A stretch of DNA of 5,457 nt from Chitinophagaceae bacterium (GTDB lineage: Bacteria; Bacteroidota; Bacteroidia; Chitinophagales; Chitinophagaceae), in assembly GCA_003509845.1 (NCBI GenBank), contig DOMR01000074.1, forward strand, positions 1 to 5,457, read 5' to 3'. A program made the position numbers and the translations under genes. Below are positions 1 through 5,457 of the stretch, one piece after another (positions within the stretch are counted from its first letter, which is position 1; every line of letters begins with the position of its first letter). The notes under the pieces were generated by a model. It was not told the origin of the DNA. It saw only the letters and a list, made by a program, of their open reading frames with translations, and ran no database searches.

Positions 1-7
1 CTTAAGG

Positions 8-2386
8 CTACTCTGCCATCATCTCTTTTATTTTCTCTATAATTTCTTCCGTATTCGGTTTGGAAAAATAATCCCCATCACTTGCATAAGCTGGACGGTG
101 TGCTTTTGCACTAATGGTGCGCGCTGTAGCATCTAACCACTTATAGCCGCCTTGCACTTCAAGTACTTGCTGATACATATAAGCACTTGCACCACCTGGC
201 ACATCTTCATCCACAAATACAATACGATTTGTTTTTTTCAAGGATGCCAATATTTGATGATGAATATCAAATGGTAATAAGGTTTGTACGTCTATAATTT
301 CGCAATCAATACCCATCTCTGCTAATCTTATCGCTGCATCTTCAATAATACGTATAGTAGAACCATAGGAAACAATCGTAATGTCACTTCCTTCTCTAAT
401 GATTTCAGGAACGCCCAATGCCACCTTAAAGGACATTAAATTAGTAGGCATTTGCTCCTTTAAACGATAGCCATTCAAACACTCTATTAATAAAGCAGGA
501 TCATTACCAGCAAGTAAAGTATTATACATGCCTACCGATTGCACCATATTTCTTGGCACACATATATACATGCCTCTTAAAGCATTAATAATGACACCCA
601 TGGGTGAACCACTATGAAAAATTCCTTCCAATCGATGGCCTCTGGTTCGGATAATTACCGGACTACTTTGCAAACCATTACTGCGATAGTGCAGCGTTGC
701 AACATCATCACTTAGGGTTTGTAATCCATATAATAAATAATCTAAGTATTGAATTTCAGCGATCGGCCTTAAGCCTCTCATCGCCATGCCATGTGCCTGA
801 CCCATGATGGATTGCTCGCGAATACCAGTATCAAATATGCGATCAGCACCATGCTTAATTTGCAAGCCTGCGAAACCTTGATTTACATCTCCTATATTTC
901 CTAAGTCCTCCCCAAATGCATATACCAAAGGATTGGATGCAAACAATTCATCAAAATAATGATTCAAAATTTCAAAGCCATTCAAAGTAGTCGCATCTGC
1001 ATTTAATACTGCAGGTACGCCTGCAACATTTAATGTGCGCTTTGGACCTTCGTTGTATAAATTTTTACTATAGTATGGCGCTTGCTCAATATGATAGTTG
1101 GATAAAAATTCAAGCACCCCATTTTTATTAGGATGATTGGGTAATTTTTCAAGCACCAAATGAATTGCTCTGAAAATATCTCTTTTTAACGGCTCTCTAT
1201 TCGAAATTAATTCCTGTGTCAATTGCTGTGCTGTTGCTAAATCATCTTGACTTAATCCTTGATAGGCCAAGGCAACCCCTTGCTTTATTTTTTCATTAAT
1301 GGGTGCGATATATTTATTCCAAGCCCTTAATTTTGCATCTCGGACCGCTTGTTTTATTTGCGCTTCAAAAATTTGCAAATCGGACTCATTACTTAATTCA
1401 TTCAACAACAACCATTCCCTCATTTTCTTAATACAATCCCACTCCCGCTCCCATTGCAAACGTTCCGTTGATTTATATCTTTCATGACTTCCACTAGTGG
1501 AATGTCCTTGTGGTTGCGTTAATTCCTGCACATGAAATACAACAGGCACATGTGTATTCCTTGTATAGGTGATGCCTTGTTCAAAAACTTCACACAATGC
1601 TGCATAGTCCCAACCTTTGACAGTAAAAATTTTAATGCCATTGGTGTTGGGTTCTTTTTGCATGCCTTGTAAAGCTTCAGATATGGAACCCTTGGTTGTT
1701 TGCAACTTTGTGGGTACTGAAATTCCATATCCATCATCATACACAAAAATGGCCAAGGGTACTTGTAAAACTCCCGCAGCATTTATCACTTCCCAAAATT
1801 GTCCTTCAGAAGTACTCGCATCCCCAATAGTGCAAAAACATACTTCATTGCCGTCATTCGATAAATGCGAAAATAAATCCTTGTGTTTTGACTGTTTAAA
1901 ACATTTTGATGCAAATGCCAAGCCCAATGCTCTTGCCATTTGACCAGCGGTAGGTGCAATATCCGCAGATATATTAAAACGATTCACCAAATCATGCCAA
2001 TCTCCATTTTCATTCACAAATGCAGTTGCAAAATGCGCATTCATATTTTTACCACCACTATAAGGATCATTTTCTACGTCAGAATATAATTGCGCAAAAT
2101 AATCTTCCACATTGGAAGTGCCCATGGCAAACATCAAAGTTTGGTCCCTATAATAACCACTTCTAAAATCACCTTTTTGAAAAAATTTTGCTAATGCGAC
2201 TTGGGCAATTTCCTTACCATCTCCAAAAATGCCAAATTTTGCTTTCCCTGTTAAAACTTCACGTCGACCAAGTAAACTTACTTCCCTACTCATTAGGGCA
2301 ATTCGGTAATCCTCCAGTACAGATTTTTTAAATGCTTCAAAAGAAAGCATTTCAGGTGTTAAAACAGGATCAAGGGTGGATTCCAT
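8..2386 (-). CDS. Fused alpha+beta E1 component of a 2-oxoacid dehydrogenase (thiamine pyrophosphate-dependent)
   Basis: Cytosolic E1 that would decarboxylate a 2-oxo acid (branched-chain 2-oxo acid or pyruvate) and pass the acyl group to the lipoyl E2 subunit. Numbering is from the ATG at 2386 (792 aa). The alpha half (about 1-305) has YYRDQT (78-83), the TPP/Mg motif GDASTSEG (188-195) closed by YDDGYGIS (216-223), and the active-site loop GHSTSGSHERYKS (294-306). A helical linker follows (about 307-450). The beta half has GEDLGNIGD (492-500), FDTGIREQ (518-525; Glu524 aligns with the Glu that activates the TPP ring), RGLRPIAEIQYLDYL (537-551) and HSGSP (591-595). The transketolase C-terminal domain has VSYGST (672-677) and VDEDVPGG (725-732). 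The frame stays open to an ATG at 2440, but that adds 18 mostly hydrophobic residues unlike a cytosolic enzyme and would start upstream of the promoter box at 2391-2398, so 2386 is preferred. Intact, TAG stop. The family is certain; the substrate is not. No E2 or E3 gene is in view. Confidence 0.93.
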   Translation of the reverse strand: MESTLDPVLTPEMLSFEAFKKSVLEDYRIALMSREVSLLGRREVLTGKAKFGIFGDGKEIAQVALAKFFQKGDFRSGYYRDQTLMFAMGTSNVEDYFAQLYSDVENDPYSGGKNMNAHFATAFVNENGDWHDLVNRFNISADIAPTAGQMARALGLAFASKCFKQSKHKDLFSHLSNDGNEVCFCTIGDASTSEGQFWEVINAAGVLQVPLAIFVYDDGYGISVPTKLQTTKGSISEALQGMQKEPNTNGIKIFTVKGWDYAALCEVFEQGITYTRNTHVPVVFHVQELTQPQGHSTSGSHERYKSTERLQWEREWDCIKKMREWLLLNELSNESDLQIFEAQIKQAVRDAKLRAWNKYIAPINEKIKQGVALAYQGLSQDDLATAQQLTQELISNREPLKRDIFRAIHLVLEKLPNHPNKNGVLEFLSNYHIEQAPYYSKNLYNEGPKRTLNVAGVPAVLNADATTLNGFEILNHYFDELFASNPLVYAFGEDLGNIGDVNQGFAGLQIKHGADRIFDTGIREQSIMGQAHGMAMRGLRPIAEIQYLDYLLYGLQTLSDDVATLHYRSNGLQSSPVIIRTRGHRLEGIFHSGSPMGVIINALRGMYICVPRNMVQSVGMYNTLLAGNDPALLIECLNGYRLKEQMPTNLMSFKVALGVPEIIREGSDITIVSYGSTIRIIEDAAIRLAEMGIDCEIIDVQTLLPFDIHHQILASLKKTNRIVFVDEDVPGGASAYMYQQVLEVQGGYKWLDATARTISAKAHRPAYASDGDYFSKPNTEEIIEKIKEMMAE

Positions 2387-2390
2387 ACAG

Positions 2391-2423
2391 CAAAAATAGG
2401 GGGCAAAAAGCATAAAAAACCAA
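2391..2423 (-). promoter_or_regulatory. Bacteroidetes-type promoter of the E1 gene, possibly leaderless
   Basis: On the minus strand a TATTTTTG box (2398-2391) matches the Bacteroidetes -7 consensus TAnnTTTG exactly. A TTG (2423-2421) lies 22 nt upstream as a -33 candidate, slightly longer than the usual 19-21 nt. Only 4 nt (CTGT) separate the box from the ATG at 2386, so transcription would begin at or next to the start codon. The consensus is established knowledge; the leaderless start is inference. Confidence 0.5.
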
Positions 2424-2500
2424 GAATTAGATAAAATCATTTAATTCCCTATTTTTTGATAAATTTACACCCAACAAAGCCTCCACTCAACCCATTTTTT

Positions 2501-2935
2501 ATGAAAAAATCACTCTTTATTTTAAGCCTAGTTTTGGGCATTTGCAGCTCAATTTCAGCGCAAACAACAGCGACTATTGATCAATTATTAAAGTTCAAAA
2601 ATGAAAACTTTGACTTTGGTAAAATAAGCTTCGGTAAACCAGCTACTTACACTATAGAATTCACAAATATCAGCAAGGACACCATTACTTTGGTAAATGC
2701 GCGTCCAGGTTGTGGTTGTACTACCCCGAATTTTAAACCCAATGAAAAAATTGCACCCGGTAAAGTGGGACAAGTACAGATTACCTTTAATGGAAGTGCG
2801 ATGGGAAGTTTTACACGAGCTACGGCTCTTGAATTTTCAAATGGTTTAGTGAAGCAAACACAATTTGCTGGGGAAGGCGTTGCTATTACCAATGCACCGC
2901 CAGCACCAATCATTAATAGCCCAAATAGTCATTAA
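2501..2935 (+). CDS. Secreted DUF1573 protein, paralog 1
   Basis: A 144-aa exported protein of the DUF1573 family, which is predicted to adopt an immunoglobulin-like beta sandwich and whose function is unknown. MKKS followed by a hydrophobic stretch to SSISA (about residue 20) is a signal peptide with likely cleavage before QTT. The family signature is visible: FDFGKISFGKPATYTIEFTN (37-56), then ARPGCGCTTP (67-76, cysteines 71 and 73), then the IAPGKVGQVQITF strand region (84-96). The tail is proline/asparagine rich (NAPPAPIINSPNSH). The ATG at 2501 is chosen because the in-frame extension starts at a TTG at 2456 and would put 15 non-signal residues ahead of a good signal peptide. A paralog follows 99 bp downstream, and the gene is divergent from E1. 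No clear promoter: TAAATTTA (2460-2467) misses the -7 consensus at one base and has no good -33 box. Confidence 0.88.
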   Translation: MKKSLFILSLVLGICSSISAQTTATIDQLLKFKNENFDFGKISFGKPATYTIEFTNISKDTITLVNARPGCGCTTPNFKPNEKIAPGKVGQVQITFNGSAMGSFTRATALEFSNGLVKQTQFAGEGVAITNAPPAPIINSPNSH

Positions 2936-2952
2936 AACAATTGGATTGTTTT
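2934..2952 (+). other. Small AT-rich hairpin overlapping the stop codon of DUF1573 paralog 1
   Basis: AAAACAAT (2934-2941) and ATTGTTTT (2945-2952) form a perfect 8-bp stem with a 3-nt loop, starting inside the TAA stop. The T run belongs to the stem and there is no GC-rich core, so it is at best a weak terminator or a transcript-stabilising hairpin between the two paralogs. The rest of 2936-3034 is AT-rich with no clear TAnnTTTG box; the nearest, TACTTTAT (3007-3014), has two mismatches. Confidence 0.3.
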
Positions 2953-3034
2953 CCAAAGCCTAACATCAATTATCAGTTACTCATTTATCTTACTTATCAA
3001 TTAAAATACTTTATTCATTAAAAATTTTTAAATT

Positions 3035-3394
3035 ATGAAATTAACATTATTACTAATTGCATCACTAATATCATTTACGAGTATGGCACAAACAGGTGTG
3101 CAATTTGATAAACTAAATTACAATTACGGAAAATTAAAATTAGGTGTACATAAATCAGTCATCTTTAACTATACCAATAATGATGCAAAACCAGCAGTGA
3201 TTGAATTTGCAAATGCAGAGTGCGGATGTACGCAACCTGAATACAATCAAAAGCCCATTTTAAAAGGTCAAAAAGGAACCATTAAAATTACTTATACATC
3301 GCCTGCAACAGGTGCATTTAAAAAGAAAGTGACTGTTAAATTTGCTGGTGTTAAAGTACCAACAGAATTAACCATCGAAGGTGAAGTGAATTAA
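3035..3394 (+). CDS. Secreted DUF1573 protein, paralog 2
   Basis: A 119-aa exported protein of the same family as its upstream neighbour. The signal peptide runs from MKLTLLLIASLISF to SMA (residue 18), cleaved before QTG. The mature part keeps the same order of motifs: FDKLNYNYGKLKLG (24-37), FNYTNNDAKPAVIEF (44-58), ANAECGCTQPEY (59-70, cysteines 63 and 65), GQKGTIKITY (78-87), and a closing strand TELTIEGEV (110-118). It ends where the domain ends, without the Pro-rich tail of paralog 1. Whether the two genes are co-transcribed is open: the 99-bp gap has neither a strong terminator nor a strong promoter. The ATG at 3035 is the only start that gives a clean signal peptide. Product function is unknown. 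Confidence 0.88.
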   Translation: MKLTLLLIASLISFTSMAQTGVQFDKLNYNYGKLKLGVHKSVIFNYTNNDAKPAVIEFANAECGCTQPEYNQKPILKGQKGTIKITYTSPATGAFKKKVTVKFAGVKVPTELTIEGEVN

Positions 3395-3415
3395 AAAATT
3401 TACATCAAACACCTT

Positions 3416-3454
3416 TTCAAGTACCACTAATAAAAATGATACTTATTACTTGAA
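3416..3454 (+). repeat. Inverted repeat in the 3' region of DUF1573 paralog 2
   Basis: TTCAAGTA (3416-3423) and TACTTGAA (3447-3454) are perfect 8-bp inverted arms around a 23-nt AT-rich loop. No T run follows on the plus strand, so it is not a standard terminator. It could be a transcript hairpin or a protein-binding palindrome. Confidence 0.4.
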
Positions 3455-3478
3455 CTCATAAACTGCAAAAAAATATTA

Positions 3479-3519
3479 AAGTGTTCATTGAATAATAACG
3501 AACACTTGGTATTATTCAA
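3479..3519 (+). repeat. Two crossing inverted repeats upstream of the terminator
   Basis: Pair A is AAGTGTTC (3479-3486) with GAACACTT (3500-3507), 8 bp. Pair B is TTGAATAATA (3488-3497) with TATTATTCAA (3510-3519), 10 bp. The arms run A-B-A'-B', so the two hairpins cross: they exclude each other or form a very compact pseudoknot. A further AGTGTTC copy at 3561-3567, inside the next promoter's spacer, is also complementary to GAACACT (3500-3506). Seen directly in the sequence; any switching role is inference. Confidence 0.5.
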
Positions 3520-3523
3520 CATT

Positions 3524-3555
3524 AAAAGCGTCCCGATTTCTCGGGACGCTTTTTT
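3524..3555 (+). terminator. Strong rho-independent terminator after the DUF1573 pair
   Basis: A perfect stem of 13 bp (3524-3536 with 3541-3553), GC-rich at its centre (GCGTCCCGA), has a TTTC loop and a six-T run (3550-3555). On the minus strand the stem is followed by four T, so weak bidirectional activity is possible. It ends the DUF1573 transcription unit and insulates it from the aminotransferase gene. Confidence 0.9.
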
Positions 3556-3580
3556 ATTATAGTGTTCAAGCATATCTTTG
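3551..3580 (+). promoter_or_regulatory. Bacteroidetes-type promoter of the aminotransferase gene
   Basis: TATCTTTG (3573-3580) is an exact TAnnTTTG -7 box. A -33 element with a 19-nt spacer would fall on the T run of the preceding terminator (TTT at 3551-3553), so terminator and promoter appear to overlap; no true TTG is present. The box ends 5 nt before the ATG at 3586, predicting a leaderless or nearly leaderless mRNA. An AGTGTTC repeat (3561-3567) sits between the two elements and could be an operator half-site. Confidence 0.6.
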
Positions 3581-3585
3581 TTTGA

Positions 3586-4773
3586 ATGATACAAATAAGC
3601 AAACGAGGCATTCAAATGCCTTCCTCTCCCATTCGAAAACTAGCTCCCTTCGCAGATGCTGCAAAAAAAGAAGGCGTACAAGTGTATCATTTAAATATTG
3701 GACAACCTGATATTGAAACGCCCATTATCATGATGGAAGCGGTGCAGCAAGCCAATTTAAAAGTTTTAGAATATACAGACAGCCGTGGTATTTTAAGTTT
3801 AAGAAAAAAACTAGCAGACTACTATATCAGCAAAGGAATTGATGTAACCTATGAAGATGTTTTAATTACCATTGGCGGAAGTGAGGCCATTTTATTTGCT
3901 TTTATGGCCTGCTTGGATGAGGGTGATGAAATTATCGTACCCGAACCATTTTATGCAAACTATATTGGGTTTGCGATGGCCGCAGGTATTCATATCATAC
4001 CTATAACATCCAGCATTACAAATGGATTTGCATTACCTCCCATTGCTTCTTTTAAGGAAAAAATTACCCCTAAAACCAAGGGCATATTTATTTGCAACCC
4101 CAACAATCCTACAGGATATGTTTATAGCGAAGCTGAATTATTACAAATAAGAGATTTAATAAAAGAAAAAGAATTGTACTTATTTTCTGATGAAGCATAT
4201 ACTGAATTTAGTTATGAAGGAAAGGTGAAAAGCACTTTAACATTAGAGGGTGTAGCCGACCGGGTGATCATGATTGATACTTTTAGTAAAAAGTATTCCG
4301 CATGTGGCGCACGTATTGGTGCATTAGTTACTAAAAATAAACAAGTCATTGAAGCTGTAATAAAATTTGCACAAGCAAGATTAAGTCCACCCACCTTGGA
4401 ACAAATTGCTGCCGAGGCTGCACTAGGATTACCCGTTAATTATTTTGACGAAACGAGAGAAGAATATAAAAATAGGCGCGATATATTAATGAATCGACTA
4501 TCAAAAATGGAAGGGGTGTATTGCCCAGTTCCTAGTGGTGCATTTTATGCAATGGCACAATTACCAGTTAAAAATACCGATGACTTTTGCCAATGGCTTT
4601 TGACTAGCTTTAGACACAATAATGCCACCATCATGTTGGCCCCTGGTAGCGGCTTTTACACAACCCCAGGGCTTGGCTTGAACGAAGTAAGGCTTGCCTA
4701 TGTTTTAAACGAGAAGGACATCAATTTAGCCATGGATTGCCTTGAACAGGCTTTACGCGTTTACCCTAACTAA
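3586..4773 (+). CDS. Pyridoxal phosphate-dependent aminotransferase, class I/II (aspartate aminotransferase-like)
   Basis: A 395-aa cytosolic fold-type I aminotransferase, the usual length for the family. It transfers an amino group between an amino acid and a 2-oxo acid. Motifs in order: substrate-binding N-terminal NIGQPDIETP (37-46), cofactor phosphate loop GGSEA (97-101), NPNNPTG (171-177), the PLP-pyridine aspartate in SDEAY (201-205), SKKYSACGARIG (234-245) with Schiff-base Lys235 and phosphate-binding Arg243 eight residues later, and the substrate-carboxylate arginine in NEVRLAYVL (366-374, Arg369). All key residues are present. The N-terminus ISKRGIQMPSSPIRKL fits Bacteroidetes members of this group, supporting the ATG at 3586 over the internal ATG at 3616. 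It ends with tandem in-frame stops TAA TAA. It stands alone, with its own promoter and a terminator on the upstream side. The amino-acid substrate (aspartate, aromatic or other) cannot be fixed from sequence. Confidence 0.93.
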   Translation: MIQISKRGIQMPSSPIRKLAPFADAAKKEGVQVYHLNIGQPDIETPIIMMEAVQQANLKVLEYTDSRGILSLRKKLADYYISKGIDVTYEDVLITIGGSEAILFAFMACLDEGDEIIVPEPFYANYIGFAMAAGIHIIPITSSITNGFALPPIASFKEKITPKTKGIFICNPNNPTGYVYSEAELLQIRDLIKEKELYLFSDEAYTEFSYEGKVKSTLTLEGVADRVIMIDTFSKKYSACGARIGALVTKNKQVIEAVIKFAQARLSPPTLEQIAAEAALGLPVNYFDETREEYKNRRDILMNRLSKMEGVYCPVPSGAFYAMAQLPVKNTDDFCQWLLTSFRHNNATIMLAPGSGFYTTPGLGLNEVRLAYVLNEKDINLAMDCLEQALRVYPN

Positions 4774-4833
4774 TAAGCGGTAAAACTCATCACATTTAAC
4801 AATAAGTTATTACATGGGCATTGGATACAATAC

Positions 4834-4841
4834 TACCTTTG
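4834..4841 (+). promoter_or_regulatory. Orphan TAnnTTTG -7 box, promoter of a putative small RNA
   Basis: TACCTTTG is an exact Bacteroidetes -7 box with no plus-strand protein gene behind it. Expected transcription start is about 4843-4848. No convincing TTG lies at the -33 distance; TTGG at 4821-4824 is only about 10 nt upstream and TTA at 4807-4809 is too far. The case rests on the box and on the hairpin-terminator that follows at the right distance. Confidence 0.45.
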
Positions 4842-4844
4842 TGC

Positions 4845-4919
4845 TTGTATATGTGGTTTGGTTTACCCATACAAGCAAGCAATCGAAAATCGCCCTTTAG
4901 TTCTCTAAGGGGCTTTTTT
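4845..4919 (+). ncRNA. Candidate free-standing small RNA of about 75 nt
   Basis: Between the aminotransferase and the convergent minus-strand gene, a consensus promoter box is followed by two hairpins and a T run. The 5' hairpin pairs GCTTGTAT (4843-4850) with ATACAAGC (4869-4876), with possible extra pairing of GGT (4855-4857) to ACC (4865-4867). A 15-nt single-stranded A-rich linker (4877-4891) leads to the terminator hairpin at 4892-4913. The 5' end is uncertain by a few bases; with a start at 4845 the outermost two pairs of hairpin 1 would be lost. No known RNA family was recognised. The alternative is that it is the trailing UTR of the aminotransferase plus a chance promoter-like box. 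Confidence 0.42.
4892..4919 (+). terminator. Rho-independent terminator of the putative small RNA and/or the aminotransferase
   Basis: A 9-bp stem (4892-4900 with 4905-4913, one G-U wobble) with a TTCT loop is followed directly by six T (4914-4919). On the minus strand the stem is followed only by GATTTTCG, so it is a poorer stop for the convergent gene, though it may still serve it, as no other terminator for that gene is seen downstream of 4948. Confidence 0.85.
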
Positions 4920-4947
4920 ATGTAGAAAATTACGCCGGTAAAATGGA

Positions 4948-5457
4948 TTAATATTTCTGGGTGGGTATATTATAAGTGCCTCTGTCCTTAGCTTGGCTAA
5001 TGTATAACATGATTTGATAAACCAATTTACTCTTTACTGGATTGCCATTTATACTTGCAGGAATAAACTCGTAAGCATCCCCATGTAAATCTCTAATAGA
5101 CTGATTAAATTCAGCATTGTAAAAGGTAGAAGTATATTTAATATTAAAATCCTCCAATTTTCCAGTTGCAGAAATATCAAAAACATATTCCATAAGTATA
5201 TCTTCCCTTTGATCTTTGGCACCTTCTGGTAACTTGCGTTGGTTATACAATAAATAAAAACCATAATCAAGGCCGCCAATCTTAACAGGCGCTTCCACTT
5301 TAGGTTTAGTAAAGCCATTCGTATCAATCACGGATGCTTGTTTTACAATAGATGATACATCTGGTATATTATAAATTAATTTTTTACTAGTAAAATCATA
5401 CACCTGAATCAAATCACCATTTTGGCTAAAATAATTCCAAATACTATCCTTTAATCC
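4948..5457 (-). CDS. C-terminal part of a protein with a MORN-like stretch and a TonB C-terminal-like domain (N-terminus outside window)
   Basis: The frame is open through the right edge, so 169 residues are visible and the start lies beyond the window; the TTG at 5412 is internal, not a start. Visible residues 1-30 (GLKDSIWNYFSQNGDLIQVY, then DFTSKKLIYN) match the Bacteroidetes pattern GxxDSxWxYFxxNGxL, as in MORN-like repeat proteins. Residues about 57-153 resemble a TonB C-terminal domain: PVKIGGLDYGFYLLYNQRKLP (57-77) recalls PxFPGGxxxLxxYLxxNxxYP; EYVFDISATGKLEDFNI (90-106) recalls the VxFxIxxDGxVxDxxV strand; FIPASINGNPVKSK (131-144) recalls the WxPAxxNGKPV turn. The usual aromatic in the latter is here Tyr/Phe. 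Such proteins are often exported or envelope-anchored, but no signal sequence or membrane segment is in view. A role in TonB energy transduction is not established. It converges on the aminotransferase gene. Confidence 0.75.
   Translation of the reverse strand, partial: GLKDSIWNYFSQNGDLIQVYDFTSKKLIYNIPDVSSIVKQASVIDTNGFTKPKVEAPVKIGGLDYGFYLLYNQRKLPEGAKDQREDILMEYVFDISATGKLEDFNIKYTSTFYNAEFNQSIRDLHGDAYEFIPASINGNPVKSKLVYQIMLYISQAKDRGTYNIPTQKY

Noticed and set aside
1617..1943. A 108-codon plus-strand ORF inside the E1 gene
   Set aside because: It is antisense to conserved E1 active-site motifs; its sequence is dictated by the E1 frame and resembles no protein family.
2387..2440. Longer E1 start at 2440 (18 extra residues, hydrophobic)
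   Set aside because: The extra residues look neither like a real signal peptide with a cleavage site nor like an E1 N-terminus, and they overlap the likely promoter. Kept only as an alternative.
3479..3519. A true H-type pseudoknot
   Set aside because: The connecting loops are only 1-2 nt for stems of 8 and 10 bp, which is sterically hard. Mutually exclusive hairpins are more likely.
3480..3568. A small mobile element bounded by AGTGTTCA direct repeats
   Set aside because: Eight bases in AT-rich DNA can repeat by chance, there are no terminal inverted repeats at the right places, and the right copy lies within the aminotransferase promoter.
3427..3615. A 62-codon minus-strand ORF across the 3395-3585 gap
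   Set aside because: It spans the terminator hairpin and the inverted repeats, overlaps the start of the aminotransferase gene, and shows no family features or promoter. It is a chance open frame.
4851..4925. A 24-codon ORF starting MWFGLPIQ inside the putative small RNA
   Set aside because: It runs through the terminator stem and T run and its stop lies after the expected RNA end, so it could not be terminated on that transcript. Its composition is not convincing for a peptide.
1..5457. CRISPR array, tRNA, insertion sequence or defence system
   Set aside because: No regularly spaced repeats, cloverleaf, transposase or nuclease/toxin motifs were found on either strand.

Overview
The window looks like an ordinary chromosomal segment of a low-GC Bacteroidetes (Bacteroidota) bacterium, plausibly from the Chitinophagaceae/Sphingobacteria side. 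This rests on four signs: -7 promoter boxes of the Bacteroidetes form TAnnTTTG sitting just before genes, no Shine-Dalgarno sequences, a single-chain alpha+beta 2-oxoacid dehydrogenase E1 of the type common in this phylum, and two secreted DUF1573 proteins. The exact genus is not readable from the sequence.

Layout: (1) 8-2386, minus strand, a long fused TPP-dependent E1 dehydrogenase. (2) About 115 bp of divergent intergenic DNA. (3) 2501-2935 and 3035-3394, plus strand, two tandem DUF1573 paralogs with signal peptides and a shared CGCT motif. (4) 3395-3585, a structured intergenic stretch with three inverted repeats, two of which cross each other, then a strong 13-bp terminator hairpin whose T run lies where the -33 box of the next promoter should be. 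(5) 3586-4773, plus strand, a class I PLP aminotransferase whose ATG is 5 nt after a perfect TAnnTTTG box. (6) 4774-4947, an apparently geneless stretch that nevertheless has a consensus promoter box, a hairpin and a rho-independent terminator in the order expected for a free-standing small RNA of about 75 nt. (7) 4948 to the right edge, minus strand, the C-terminal part of a protein with a MORN-like GxxDSxWxYFxxNG stretch followed by a TonB C-terminal-like domain.

The genes do not form one obvious pathway. E1 and the aminotransferase both act on 2-oxo acids or amino acids (oxidative decarboxylation versus transamination). The DUF1573 pair and the TonB_C-like protein are envelope proteins or likely so. 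Each transcription unit seems to carry its own signals. The least conventional parts are the small-RNA-like unit at about 4834-4919 and the crossing inverted repeats at 3479-3519. No CRISPR array, insertion sequence, tRNA, rRNA or defence system was seen.
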